A DNA stretch of 64,000 bases from JAJTFA01 sp051715425 (GTDB lineage Bacteria > Bacteroidota > Bacteroidia > UKL13-3), in contig JBPXJS010000052.1 of the NCBI GenBank assembly GCA_051715425.1, positions 1-64,000 on the forward strand. Reading direction: 5' to 3'. This document shows, piece by piece, positions 9,431 to 21,000 of the stretch; within the stretch, counting starts at the first letter, position 1, and the number at the start of each line of letters is the position of its first letter. Made by a program: the position numbers and the translations under genes. The notes under the pieces are model-generated. The model was given only the letters and a program-made list of their open reading frames with translations, ran no database searches and had not been told where the DNA came from.

Positions 9431-9997
9431 ATGAGTTCCATTAAACAACATTTCACCGAAGCACACGATATACTAAGCCAGTTTTTGGCTGATGATAAAA
9501 ACTTTGAAGCCCTTGAAAATGCCGGCAAAATTATGGTGAGTGCCTTACAACAGGGTAAAAAAATAATCAGTTGCGGCAATGGGGGCAGTATGTGCGATGC
9601 CATGCATTTTGCAGAAGAACTCACCGGACGCTACCGCGATAACAGAAAAGCCCTTGCGGCTATTTCGATCTCCGACCCATCACATATTGCCTGTGTTGGA
9701 AACGATTACGGATATGATTTTGTATTTAGCCGCTACCTTGAGGCCGTAGGAAATGAAGGCGATGTATTGCTGGGAATTTCAACCAGCGGCAATTCCAAAA
9801 ATGTGTTAAATGCCATGGAAGTGGCCAGAACAAAAGGAATGAAAATTGTTGGGCTCACCGGTAAAGATGGTGGTAAAATGGCAGGCATATGTGATGCAGA
9901 AATACGCGCACCTCAAAGTAAATATGCTGATCGTGCCCAGGAAATTCATATCAAATGTATTCACTCGCTGATTGATTATATTGAGAGGAATGTGTGA
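9431..9997 (+). CDS. gmhA: Sedoheptulose-7-phosphate isomerase
   Basis: The 188-aa SIS-domain protein matches GmhA over its full length, with SCGNGGSMCDAMHFAEELTG, GNDYGYDFVFSRYLEA, LLGISTSGNSKNVLNA and AQEIHIKCIHSLIDYIE. GmhA converts sedoheptulose 7-phosphate to D-glycero-D-manno-heptose 7-phosphate, the first step towards the heptose of lipopolysaccharide core or other surface glycans. The zinc/active-site histidine and glutamate positions of the family are present in the HFAEELTG and HIKCIH segments. It is 8 bp downstream of dsbD and probably cotranscribed. No other heptose gene is nearby. Confidence 0.93.
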   Translation: MSSIKQHFTEAHDILSQFLADDKNFEALENAGKIMVSALQQGKKIISCGNGGSMCDAMHFAEELTGRYRDNRKALAAISISDPSHIACVGNDYGYDFVFSRYLEAVGNEGDVLLGISTSGNSKNVLNAMEVARTKGMKIVGLTGKDGGKMAGICDAEIRAPQSKYADRAQEIHIKCIHSLIDYIERNV

Positions 9998-10153
9998 TGT
10001 ATACGGACTTGGAATAGCCCTTTCTTGGTAATTTTTAATTCACACCAAGGGCTGATACTTTAATAGTTAGTCGGGATTCCAGCTAACTAAATAGCAGGGA
10101 GCACTTCCCCTGTCCTTTGCAAACTGCCTAAATGATACTATGCTGACACATCA

Positions 10154-11665
10154 TTACTCCTTAATGAATTTATGTCCGTTTAAGAAATAGAGTCCTTTAG
10201 GTAAGAGAGAGATATCAATTGTTAAACTCCCGCCATCCTTACAGGTATTTTGAAATACAGTTTGCCCTAATGGGTTAGTGATTCTAATTTGAGTCTGTTC
10301 GGCAATATTACTTAAATGAATGATGTTAGAAGCAGGGTTAGGATAGATAGAAAACGAGTTTGTTTCTTCGATAGATTGAACCGCTGTTGTTATTGAGCAA
10401 AGATTTCGTTCTTTAAATTGATAATTTGAAACAGTGGCATTGCAAACTGAGTCTATTCCGAAGTTTTCAGCAGAAATTGTCTGTGTTGAAGGTGAATAAT
10501 TTTGCGTTTGCTGCAACGCAAGCCAATCTTTATACTGACAAGAAGTTATTCCATTAGAATCTGTTCGTACCACATATACATAAGCGCTATCGCTCTTTGA
10601 AGTATTCGCACTATATGAATTGCCAACAAAAACAAAATCTCCATTTTCAAGAGTTTGGACCTCCACAGCCTGATCTTGCCAAACATCACCATAAGTTTTA
10701 GCCCAACTCAAATCTCCATTGCTATTGGTTTTTAATAAACAAGCATCCCAATCTCCATGACCGTAGCTGTTTGTGTAACCTGCAATAATAAACCCTCCGT
10801 CTTTAGTTACTTTCACTGAACGCCCATATTCCTGAAAGGTAAAGCCATAAGTTTTAAACCAAAGCGTGTTGCCATTGGGATCTATTTTTAAAAGAAAAAC
10901 ATCCGCAATGTTGCCCAGAGCATTTAAATAAATCATTCCGGTGAGCACTGCAGAACCATCTTTCAGCATGTCGACACCATAGCATTTGGTATTGGCAGGT
11001 AAACTTGAATATTTCTTAAACCAAAGCGGATTACCCAAAGAGTCCGTTTTGAGAATGGAAATAGAAGAACCACTACCTATAGCAAGGAAACCCTTATCAA
11101 TGGTTTGTTTCACGGAAACAAAATCCTGTGTGTTTAAATATTTCTTAGACCAACGAATTTCACCATTAAAATCAACTTCATACAACCATCCATTCCCTCC
11201 CCCGCCATCTGCATGGCCGCAACCTGCTATGCCGGTTGAAGTAACTGTTACTGAATTTTGATGTTGGCATGCTACATCACCATACGATTTTGACCAAATC
11301 ATGTTTCCAGCAGAATCAAGCATATTGATGAAGGCATCCCCACAACCGCTTCCATAACTATATGTTTTTCCACCTATTATATAATTTCCGTTACTTAGCT
11401 GATACACACTGTATGCCTGATCATCATTAACACCAAAAATATCCTTCTGCCATTGTATGGCACCATCCCGACTAAGTTTCATAAGAAAGATATTACCTCC
11501 GGCACCATTCGCTAAAGTATTCCCAACAACCGCGTACCCACCATCCTTTGTTACGGTAATGGAATAGCCGGATTCAACTTCATTTGAACCATATCGCTTA
11601 TTAAATGGAGTTTGCGCCACAGCGGTAGTAGCGAAAGCTATGAGAATAAACAGGTAATGTTTCAT
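10154..11665 (-). CDS. T9SS-exported protein with propeller-like repeats
   Basis: The 503-aa secreted protein has a signal peptide (MKHYLFILIAFATTAVAQ). About seven repeats of roughly 50 aa follow, each with a core like TKDGGYAVVGNT followed by FLMKLSRDGAIQWQKDIFG, the pattern of beta-propeller or delta-60-like repeats. The last 75 residues form a T9SS type A sorting domain: SIYPNPASNIIHLSN, then ITNPLGQTVF, then LLPKGLYFLNGHKFIKE. It should be exported through SprA and either released or anchored at the surface. The ligand is unknown. The gene is monocistronic and more A/T-rich than its neighbours. Confidence 0.85.
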   Translation of the reverse strand: MKHYLFILIAFATTAVAQTPFNKRYGSNEVESGYSITVTKDGGYAVVGNTLANGAGGNIFLMKLSRDGAIQWQKDIFGVNDDQAYSVYQLSNGNYIIGGKTYSYGSGCGDAFINMLDSAGNMIWSKSYGDVACQHQNSVTVTSTGIAGCGHADGGGGNGWLYEVDFNGEIRWSKKYLNTQDFVSVKQTIDKGFLAIGSGSSISILKTDSLGNPLWFKKYSSLPANTKCYGVDMLKDGSAVLTGMIYLNALGNIADVFLLKIDPNGNTLWFKTYGFTFQEYGRSVKVTKDGGFIIAGYTNSYGHGDWDACLLKTNSNGDLSWAKTYGDVWQDQAVEVQTLENGDFVFVGNSYSANTSKSDSAYVYVVRTDSNGITSCQYKDWLALQQTQNYSPSTQTISAENFGIDSVCNATVSNYQFKERNLCSITTAVQSIEETNSFSIYPNPASNIIHLSNIAEQTQIRITNPLGQTVFQNTCKDGGSLTIDISLLPKGLYFLNGHKFIKE

Positions 11666-12246
11666 AGTATTAAATTTTAGCTTTTAAGTTTAACATGATG
11701 AACTTTAACATTAATATAGAACACCAAAAGGCGTTACCTTTCAATTTTAAACTATGAAAAAATGTATGAAGCGCATTGTAAACATTGAGCTAATATAGTA
11801 GACCACCAAGACTTTGGGTGTTAAAATTGCCTTAATATAAACGTGGCATAACAAATTTCAATAGAGTAAAAACTATTCAAGCCATTCTTTTCTATTTAGA
11901 AGATGCGTTTGAACAGGATAAGAACTGTACATTAAATCACCCTTCTGTTTTTACCATTTTCAAATCACTTTTCTTCAGTAAACTCAGGATTTAATGCGCC
12001 AATCAACCCGTTTAATTTGCTACTCATATCCAGCTCTCAGGCCTCGTACTATTCTGTGAACGGGACAAAACCTCATCTGTAACGATAGCCTTTAATCTGC
12101 TAATCCCACAATACTACACCTCTTAAGTGTTTGTTATACCAAAATGGTTTTTCGATATTATACGTAGGCTGATGTACCCTTCATAAACGTAAATCCCAAC
12201 CCTAATACAAGATGAGGGTAAAACCTCAACATTATAGTATCATCAC
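11666..12246. other. 581-bp intergenic region with a possible gene remnant
   Basis: No intact gene is visible. On the minus strand at about 11965-12107 there is coding-like sequence in two adjacent frames: GISRLKAIVTDEVLSRSQNS in one and ELDMSSKLNGLIGALNPEF in the next, ending in a stop at 11965. This could be a frameshifted remnant of a small gene, but I do not recognise a family and chance is possible. The rest is A/T-rich and featureless. The upstream part should carry the promoter of the T9SS protein gene, but no TAnnTTTG is evident. Confidence 0.3.
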
Positions 12247-14007
12247 TCAGGCCATAATATTCTCTTCCTTCCGCTCCCCGATTTGTTGCCTCCACATGGC
12301 ATAATACAATCCCTTTTCGGCAAGGAGTTGCTCATGTGTACCGGTTTCGGCCATGTTTCCTTTTTCCAAAACATAAATTCTATCTGCATGCATGATGGTA
12401 CTTAAACGATGCGCAATCATAATGGTAATATGCTCCCCTCCTGATGCCACCTGTCGTATGGTTTTGGAAATTTCTTCTTCGGTAATGGAATCAAGAGCCG
12501 ATGTGGCTTCATCAAATACCATAAGTTTGGGTTTGCGCAACAGCGCTCTGGCAATTGATAAACGCTGTTTCTCTCCTCCCGATACTTTCATACCGCCTTC
12601 TCCAATGATGCTGTTAATGCCATTTTCACTTCTATCAAGCAAACTCTGGCACGATGCTTTTTGCAATACATCCATCATATCATTATTCGTTGCTTCCGGA
12701 TTTACAAACAAGAGGTTCTCTTTAATGGTGCCCGAAAACAACTGGGTATCCTGAGTTACAAAACCAATCTGGCTTCTTAATTCATTCATATCCATTTCAT
12801 CGCCACTTACCTGATTGTAGTAAATATGGCCTTCCTGCGGTTTGTACAATCCAACAAGCAGTTTTACCAAGGTGGTTTTGCCTGAACCTGATGGACCCAC
12901 AAAAGCAATGGTTTCACCCTTTTTCACTTCAAAACTTACTTTCTCCACCGCTTTGCTAAATGCTGTTTTGTGTTTAAACCCTACCTCATGAAAACACAGG
13001 GAGCCTATTGCACCAATTTCTTTTGGGGCATGCGGAACAGGCTCAGCAGGCAGATGCATAATGCGGTCGAAATTATTTAATGAGGATTCAGCCTCACGGT
13101 AGCTCAAAATGACATTGCCAATTTCCTGCAGGGGACCAAAAATAAAGAAGGAATAAAACTGGAGGGTCATTAACTGGCCCAGGGTTACCTTATCCTGAAA
13201 CAGCAGGTACATCAGGATAAACAAAATGGTTTGACGCAGAAAGTTAACAAAGGTGCCCTGCAAAAAACTGATGCTTCGGATATCGCGCACTTTTTTTAAT
13301 TCCAAACCAAGAATTTTCATGGTGGCATCGTTTAGCCTTACCACCTCCTGGTTGGTTAAGCCCAAACTTTTAATGAGCTCAATATTGCGTAAACTTTCTG
13401 TGGTACTGCCGGCCAGCATATTGGTTTCGCGCAGGATTTTTTTCTGTACCGTTTTAATTTTCTTTGATAAGATATTGATGATATAAGCCAGCAATGCAGA
13501 AGCGGCAAAGTATATTGGAATTAACCAAACATATACGGTGGTGGAATAGATAATCACAAATACAATACCCACCAGTGTGGTGTAAAACACATTGATAAAA
13601 CTGCTGATAAATTTCTCTGAATCCGTTCTCACTTTTTGCAGCACGTTCAGGGTTTCGCCACTACGCTGGTCTTCAAACTCCTGGTATTGCAGGCCAAGGG
13701 AATGTTTTAATCCATCTGTATACATAGCCGCGCCCAGTTTCTGAATAATAAGGTTCATGGTATAATCCTGAAATGCTTTGGCGATGCGGCTTACCATAGC
13801 CACACCGATAGCAGCACCGATAAGTATTAAAATACCATTTACAAATTGTGCCTCGGTAAAATCTTTGGTATGGTTGGCAAAACGGTCGATGAGCTTGCCA
13901 TAAATATAAGGATCGAGCAGGGAGAACACCTGATTAATGGTGGCAAGCAATAATGCTACTGCAATAAGTGGCTTATAACGACTTAGGTAGTGTAAAAGAA
14001 TTTTCAT
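12247..14007 (-). CDS. ABC exporter with fused membrane and ATPase domains (MsbA-like)
   Basis: The 586-aa half-transporter has six transmembrane helices within residues 1-310 and a nucleotide-binding domain at about 340-580. The domain shows Walker A GPSGSGKTTLVKLL, a Q-loop at FVTQDTQLFSG, signature VSGGEKQRLSIARALL, Walker B KLMVFDEATSALD and the switch histidine in MIAHRLSTIMHADR. It should act as a homodimeric exporter of lipids, peptides or drugs. The substrate cannot be assigned. It starts at 14007, 10 nt after a perfect -7 box, and stands alone. Confidence 0.88.
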   Translation of the reverse strand: MKILLHYLSRYKPLIAVALLLATINQVFSLLDPYIYGKLIDRFANHTKDFTEAQFVNGILILIGAAIGVAMVSRIAKAFQDYTMNLIIQKLGAAMYTDGLKHSLGLQYQEFEDQRSGETLNVLQKVRTDSEKFISSFINVFYTTLVGIVFVIIYSTTVYVWLIPIYFAASALLAYIINILSKKIKTVQKKILRETNMLAGSTTESLRNIELIKSLGLTNQEVVRLNDATMKILGLELKKVRDIRSISFLQGTFVNFLRQTILFILMYLLFQDKVTLGQLMTLQFYSFFIFGPLQEIGNVILSYREAESSLNNFDRIMHLPAEPVPHAPKEIGAIGSLCFHEVGFKHKTAFSKAVEKVSFEVKKGETIAFVGPSGSGKTTLVKLLVGLYKPQEGHIYYNQVSGDEMDMNELRSQIGFVTQDTQLFSGTIKENLLFVNPEATNNDMMDVLQKASCQSLLDRSENGINSIIGEGGMKVSGGEKQRLSIARALLRKPKLMVFDEATSALDSITEEEISKTIRQVASGGEHITIMIAHRLSTIMHADRIYVLEKGNMAETGTHEQLLAEKGLYYAMWRQQIGERKEENIMA

Positions 14008-14017
14008 AATAAAGGGG

Positions 14018-14025
14018 CAAAGGTA
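14018..14025 (-). promoter_or_regulatory. -7 box of the ABC exporter gene
   Basis: The minus strand reads TACCTTTG, an exact TAnnTTTG match, 10 nt before the ATG at 14007. This implies a leader of only a few nucleotides. No convincing -33 element is seen. Confidence 0.45.
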
Positions 14026-14059
14026 ACCGACTTGACGGCTTGGGGAGAAAAAAATTTAA

Positions 14060-14392
14060 TCAGCAACCGCAGGCAGGTCTTTCCGTAACTTTTCCATCTT
14101 TATCAATGGTTTTGGTTACTTTTCCCTTCTCGTAAAAAATTTGCCACATCAGTTTACCGGATTTCCAGCGCTCTTTTTTTATAACAACACCAAATTCATT
14201 ATAAAAATACCAAATGCGGTGTTTTTGATTTTGCAGGTAAAAGCCCTTTTCGGCTACCTTTCCGTTTTTATGGTAAGTAAGGAATTTGCCGTTTTCAGGG
14301 GGTGTTTGACCCTGAACCACGCAGTAATTAAGCAATATGAAGCAACCCGCCATTACATACATCCTGAAAATCAGCTTAAAATATTTGCGCAT
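14060..14392 (-). CDS. Secreted MORN-repeat-like protein
   Basis: I start at the ATG at 14392, giving about 110 aa, because MRKYFKLIFRMYVMAGCFIL begins a normal signal peptide. The mature part has three short repeats of the MORN/YwqK type: YHKNGKVAEKGFYLQNQK, FYNEFGVVIKKERWKSGK and FYEKGKVTKTIDKDGK. It ends in a Cys-rich PACGC. Bacteroidota carry many such exported MORN-like proteins without a known role, and some are labelled YwqK-family antitoxins without direct evidence. It diverges from ruvA. Confidence 0.65.
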   Translation of the reverse strand: MRKYFKLIFRMYVMAGCFILLNYCVVQGQTPPENGKFLTYHKNGKVAEKGFYLQNQKHRIWYFYNEFGVVIKKERWKSGKLMWQIFYEKGKVTKTIDKDGKVTERPACGC

Positions 14393-14410
14393 CGGTTGTT
14401 TTATCTGAGT

Positions 14411-14418
14411 CAAAATTA
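14411..14418 (-). promoter_or_regulatory. -7 box of the MORN-like protein gene
   Basis: The minus strand reads TAATTTTG, an exact TAnnTTTG, 18 nt before the ATG at 14392. A TTTG lies further upstream at a spacing longer than usual (about 26 bp). Confidence 0.4.
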
Positions 14419-14467
14419 CAAACATTTCTTATTTTAGCAGCCTTCAAACATTCAATAAATTAATACC

Positions 14468-15052
14468 TTGATCTCGCATTTAGAAGGAAAACTGGTAGAA
14501 AAAACGCCCACTTACCTGGTGGTGGAATGCTCAGGGGTTGGTTATGAGGTAAATATCTCATTAAACACCTTTGAGAAGATACCGGATACCGAGCGCGTAA
14601 AGGTATTAACCTGCCTGATTATTAAGGAAGACAGCCATACGCTGTATGGGTTTGCAGAGGAGGAGGAGCGTGTACTGTTTAAACAACTGATATCGGTAAG
14701 TGGTGTTGGAACCAATACGGCAAGGCTTATGCTTTCATCATTAAGGCCTGCCGATATTAAAAATGCAATAAGCACAGGCAACTGGGCGTTAATTAAAACC
14801 GTTAAAGGAATAGGGGAAAAGACGGCTCAGAAAGTGGTTATTGATTTAAAAAACAAGATTAAAAAGGTTGAATCTGCGGAAGGTTTCAGTTTTACCACTG
14901 AAAAAAACACGGTGCTCGAGGAAGCTTTGGCTGCATTGGTAATGCTTGGTTTTTCTAAGGCTGAAGCGGAAAAAGGGCTAACCAAAATTAAACAACAGAA
15001 CCCCGACTATACCGTTGAACAACTCGTTAAAAACACTCTAAAGATTCTTTGA
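14468..15052 (+). CDS. ruvA: Holliday junction DNA helicase subunit RuvA
   Basis: The 194-aa protein has the three RuvA domains: an OB-fold starting with ISHLEGKLVEKTPTYLVVE, a helix-hairpin-helix region with LISVSGVGTNTARLML and LIKTVKGIGEKTAQKVVIDL, and a C-terminal domain (EEALAALVMLGFSKAEAEK) that contacts RuvB. RuvA tetramers bind Holliday junctions and load the RuvB motor. The start is TTG at 14468: the family begins right there, and no ATG exists nearby. The sprA frame opens 15 bp after the stop, so the two are probably cotranscribed. Confidence 0.95.
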   Translation: MISHLEGKLVEKTPTYLVVECSGVGYEVNISLNTFEKIPDTERVKVLTCLIIKEDSHTLYGFAEEEERVLFKQLISVSGVGTNTARLMLSSLRPADIKNAISTGNWALIKTVKGIGEKTAQKVVIDLKNKIKKVESAEGFSFTTEKNTVLEEALAALVMLGFSKAEAEKGLTKIKQQNPDYTVEQLVKNTLKIL

Positions 15053-15067
15053 TGGCGCAACTCTACT

Positions 15068-18000
15068 TTGTTAAGTAAACCGGGATTTAAATACATATCA
15101 GTTTCAACAGTCTTTGCCTTCCTTATCACGCTGGTGTGGGGAGCTACACCCGAGATTTTGCCTGGCTGGGACGATAACAAGCGCGACTTTAAAAAGGCGC
15201 TACCCTTTGCCCCGCCTGACTCTTCGGCCAACGATACCACTAAACAAAAACTTAAGTTCCCTATAAAAGACCGCAAGCCTTATGAGCGGAATTCTACCCG
15301 CCATCCGCTGGATATTCCGGAGCCATCCAATGTGCGGGAGAAATATGAACTGGATCCATCAAGCAACAGCTACAATTTTTCATCAAAAATAGGTACAACA
15401 GAGTACCGTCTGCCTGCATCCGTTAGTGTAAGTGATCAGATTAAATCGGAAAACAAACGTCAGAACAAAGAATATTTCCGCCAAAGGGCACAGGCAAACA
15501 ATTTTGCCAGTGGCAGTGGCCTTATTCCTCAGCTTAAAATAGGACCTAAAATTTTTGAACGTATTTTTGGAAGCGGAATTATTGATGTAAGGCCAAGGGG
15601 ATCGGCAGAATTGATTTTTTCCGGAAACTTTAACACGGTAAAAAATCCGGCATTTGCCCCGCAACAGCAAACCACCGGGCAATTTGATTTCAGACAAAAA
15701 ATACAGCTCAATGTTCAGGGAAGTATTGGCGACAGGCTTAAAATTAACCTGAACTACGATACCGAAGCCACTTTCGATTTTGAAAATCAGGTAAAACTGG
15801 ATTATACCGGTAAGGATGATGATATTATAAAAAAGATAGAACTCGGAAACGTGAGTTTGCCTCTAAACTCATCGCTGATACAGGGAAGCCAGAGTTTGTT
15901 TGGTGTTAAAACCGTATTGCAGTTTGGTAAACTAACCGTTACATCCATATTTACCCAGCAACGGGGTAAAACCACAGAGACAGAAATTCAGGGTGGAGCC
16001 CAATCTACCCGTTTTGATATACAGAGTGACAATTATGATATGAATCGTCACTATTTCCTATCCCACTATTTCAGGGATCACTATGATGAGTGGCTTTCCA
16101 ATTTACCCATTATTGGCTCACCTGTAATTATTAACCGGGTGGAAGTTTGGATTACCAACCGTACGGGCGCATTTGATAATTCAAGGGATGTGGTGGGTTT
16201 TGCAGATTTGGGTGAAGTACACCGCAGGGATAATAAAAACTGGAATGTAAACCCAAGTCCGTTTGATACTTTCCCGGGAAACACAGCCAACAGTTTATAT
16301 GATTACCTGCTTGGGCGCGCACCATATACATCCAACAAAGAGCAGCTCCGCTCTGCATTTGGAGTACAGAACGAGTTGCAGAGAGACCAGAATGCCACCA
16401 AAATACAACCCATCTCTCAGTACCAGATGATCAGCTATGCCAGGTTATTGAATGCAAGTGAATATACCTTTAATCCACGCCTGGGTTATATCTCCCTGAA
16501 CCAAACCCTGAATAATGATGATGTTCTTTGCGTAGCTTTTGAATACACCATTAACGGCAAGGTATTTAAAGTAGGTGAGTTTACCAGCGACCTGCAGGTA
16601 AATGCGCAACAACCCAATGTATTGTTTACCAAAATGCTTAAAGGCCCGTCATTGAGACCTGATTTACCCATCTGGGACCTGATGATGAAAAATGTGTATT
16701 CCCTCGGAACATTCGGGGTACAGCAAAAAGATTTTAAGCTGAATGTTGTTTATGCAGATGATCCTTCCGGTGCTGACCTGAATTATATCCCTGTTCAGAA
16801 CGAACCCACATTAACCGGAACTCCTCTGGTTAATGTTTTAAATCTTGATAATTTAAACACACAACAGGAGCGTGCTCCTGATGGCCTTTTTGATTTTATT
16901 GAAGGTGTTACCATCAACTCACAACAAGGCAGGGTTATATTCCCGATGATAGAACCATTTGGAAACTACCTTCAGAAAAAGTTTGTTAACGACCCGTCAA
17001 GAGCGCGTTATTATTGCTATTTTGAACTTTACGATTCAACCAGGTTTGCGGCTATACAACTTCCGCAGTACAATAAATTTTTCCTCAGGGGAACGTATCA
17101 GGGGCAATCAACCAACGAGATTTCCCTCAATGCCACCAATGTGCCAAAAGGATCAGTAAAGGTAACCGCCAATGGAGCCCCGCTTACCGAGAATGTTGAT
17201 TATACAGTAGACTACAATATTGGAAGAGTTAGAATTATCAATACCGGATTGCTTAACTCGGGTGCCATTATTAAGGTATCATCAGAAAGTAATTCTTTAT
17301 TCAGTATCCAGCAAAAAACATTGCTCGGATCCCGTTTTGATTACAAAGTAAACCGCGATTTTCTTTTGGGAGGTACCGTATTGTGGTTAAACGAAAGGCC
17401 ACTTACACCCAAGGTAAATTTGAACGAAGAGCCTATTTCCAATGTGATGATTGGGGTAGATGGCTCTTATAAAACCGACTCTCGTTTGCTTACCAAAATG
17501 GTAGATGCGTTGCCGTTTATTGAAACAAAAGAAGCATCACAACTCACCTTATCGGCAGAGTATGCGCGTTTATTCCCTGGCGTGCAGGGTGCGCTGGCAC
17601 AGGGAGGTACCGCTTACCTTGATGATTTTGAAGGTAGTGAAACACAAATTGACCTGAGGGGAAATAACAGTTGGGTATTGGCCAGCACACCACAAGGTCA
17701 GTCGGATTTATTTCCTGAGGGTAACCTTACCAACGATTTGGCTTATGGTTTTAAAAGAGCACAACTTTCCTGGTACTCTATTCCCACCAACTTTTATCAG
17801 GAAGGCAATTCTTTCAGGCCATCTGATATTACCGATGAGGAATTATCTGACCACCGGGTAAGGCAGATTTTTGTAGAAGAGATTTATCCAAGCCGGCAAA
17901 TACAACAGGGCATGCCAAATAATATTGCCACTTTCGATTTGTCTTTTTACCCGAAAGAACGCGGACCTTATAACTATACCGTAAATGGACTGAATCCTGA

Positions 18001-21000
18001 CGGAACATTAAAGGATGCAAGAAACAATTGGGGTGGTATTATGCGCAAAATTGATCAGAACGATTTTGAAGCAGCTAATATTGATTATATAGAAATATGG
18101 ATGCTGGATCCATACCTCTCCAATCCAAATGCAAACGATAAAGGACAACTCTATATTAACCTGGGTAATATTTCAGAAGATGTGTTGAGGGATAACAGGA
18201 AATCGGCAGAAAATGGTTTACCCAAGGCCAACGACCTGAACCTGCAACTGGATACCACCGTTTGGGGGAGAGTAACCAGGCAGCCGGTAATTAATTATGC
18301 ATTTGATGCAGAGCCGGCCTCACGTGATCAGCAGGACGTTGGTTTGGACGGATTGGACGATTTGGGCGAACGCCTGCACTTTGATACCGCCTATCTGCAA
18401 AAGATTTCTGCCCTTTATGGCGCAAGTTCTGTAGCCTATCAACTTGCCAATGGCGACCCCTCCAATGATAACTTTCAGTTTTACCTGAATGTAAACTCTC
18501 CATCTATGCTGCAACGTTTCAGGTATTACTCCAAACAACAGGGCAACTCACCGGTTTCTACGGCCTCACCACCACCAGTGGCAACCAACGTTCCTGATGT
18601 GGAAGATATAAACAGGGATTACACCCTAAACGATATTGAAGAGTATTATCAGTATAAAATAGATATCAGCAAAGACAGGCTGGTGGTAGGGCAAAACTTT
18701 GTGGCCGATAGTGTGGTAACTCCGGTAACACTGGTAAACGGAGATATAGCGCAGGTTACCTGGTATCAGCTAAAAGTTCCCATCCGGGAGTTTGAAAAAA
18801 GGATAGGACAAATCCTCGATTTCAAATCCATTCGTTTCATGAGGCTTTATATGAGGGGCTTTGAGGAGCAAATGGTATTGCGTTTTGGAGCCATGCAACT
18901 GGTGCGTGCCGACTGGAGAAAATACCTGGGCAACCTGGAGCAGGGTAAAGAATCAAAACCAGGAGACCCGGATGATGATACCAAGTTTATTGTATCAACC
19001 GTAAATATTGAAAAAAATAAAACCCGTGTACCGCTGCCATATGTTACACCTCCGGGCATTCAGCGTGAGCTTGATTTTAGCACACCACAAGCCATACAAC
19101 AAAATGAGCAATCGGTCTCATTGCTTGTATGTAATCTTAAGGATGCTGATGCGCGCGGTGTATTTAAAAACGTAACCAATGTGGATTTAAGAAGATACGG
19201 CAAACTGCGTATGTTTTTACATGCCGAAGGACAGACTTTACAGGATGGTGAATTATCTGCATTTATCCGTTTAGGTACCGACCTTACCAATAACTATTAC
19301 GAGTACGAAATTCCCCTGAAGGCCTCTTACCTTGGGGATGGGTCTGCCGCCAATATCTGGCCTGCCGAAAACGAAATGGTGATAGCACTGGAGGAATTCA
19401 TCAATACCAAAATACAACGTACCAATGCCAACCATCCGTTTACATCTGTGTACACGCGTGAGCTTGGTAATCAAAAGAAAATACGTGTGGTGGGTTTACC
19501 CGATTTAAGTAATGTGCGGGTAATGATGTTGGGTATAAGAAACCCGAGGGCATTGCCTGGCAGTTCAGATGATGGATTGCCAAAATGTGCCGAGGTATGG
19601 TTTAATGAATTACGTGCCACAGAATTTAATAACCAGGGTGGGTGGGCCGCTACTGCACGCGTGCAGGCCAAACTTGCCGACTTTGGAAATATGCAACTTG
19701 CAGGTAATATGTCGACCGTTGGTTTTGGCGGTATTGATAAAAAAATAAACGAACGAAGTTTTGATGATGCATACCAGTATGATGTGCAAAGCAGTTTTGA
19801 GTTAGGCAAATTTTTTCCAACCAAATTCGGATTGTCCATTCCTATTTTCCTTTCATACGGAAATACCCTCATACGCCCTTATTACAATCCTCTAAATCCG
19901 GATACCCGGCTGCAAAAAGAAATTGACGAAACAACAGATGAAAACAGGCGAAACCGGATATCACGGGCAGCCGATGATTTTACGGCCAGGCGAAGTTTAA
20001 ACTTTACCAATGTGCGTAAAAACCGCGTGGGTACTGCCAAACCTCATGTATATGATGTGGAAAATCTATCCTTTACTTACTCCTTTAGTGAAACATACCG
20101 CAGAAACCAAACCATGGAGTATTATATTTTGCAGAACTATAAAACCATTACGGCCTATCAATATAGTTTTAACCCTAAGGCATGGGAACCCCTTTCCAGT
20201 GTAATTAAATCAAAACAACTATCCTTAATAAAAGATTTTAATCTCTATTTCCTGCCACAATCATGGGGTGCGAGGCTTGAAACGGATCGCAGATATGGTG
20301 TAACCGTTAACCGGAACAACGATAACCCGAATACCATTATACAACCGTTGTTTGATAAAATGTTTACCATGACAAGGTATTATGAATTGAGTTATAGCCT
20401 GTCGAAAAACCTGCGGTTTGATTATAATGCCACGGCTTTGGCCAGGGTTGATGAGCCCCTTGGAAAAATTGACCAAAGCACACCGGAGAAACGCGATTCG
20501 ATGTGGGATAATTTCTGGAACGGGGGAAGATTGATGCAGTTTGACCAGAACGTGAGGATGAATTATAATATCCCCATCAATAAAATTCAGCAATTAAACT
20601 GGATCTCTCAATCATCCTATTCTTATCAGGTAACCTATCAGTGGAAACAGGCACCACCTGCAGCAGATAGTTTAGGAAATACCATTTCCAATGCAAGAAC
20701 ACAGGCATGGAATATAAACCTGCAAATGACGCTGCTTTACAACAAATGGAAGTTTCTCCGCGATATTAACAATACCGCACCTGCCAAAAAAACAGCAAAA
20801 AGCAATGAGGATGAAGACAAGGATCCGAAGGCAAAAAAAGCTGGCGACAAAAAGAAAAAAGACAATAATGCCAAGGTGGAGTATCCTGCATATATTAAAT
20901 ATCCGGTAAGGTTTCTTACCAGCTTAAAAAACATCACCTTTACCCATACCACCAATGATGGAACCGTATTGCCAGGGTTTAAACCAAAGCCACAATACAT

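Noticed and set aside
9998..10153. Inverted repeat TAGTTAG/CTAACTA between gmhA and the T9SS gene
   Set aside because: The stem is short (7 bp), the loop is 12 nt and no T run follows, so I do not call a terminator.
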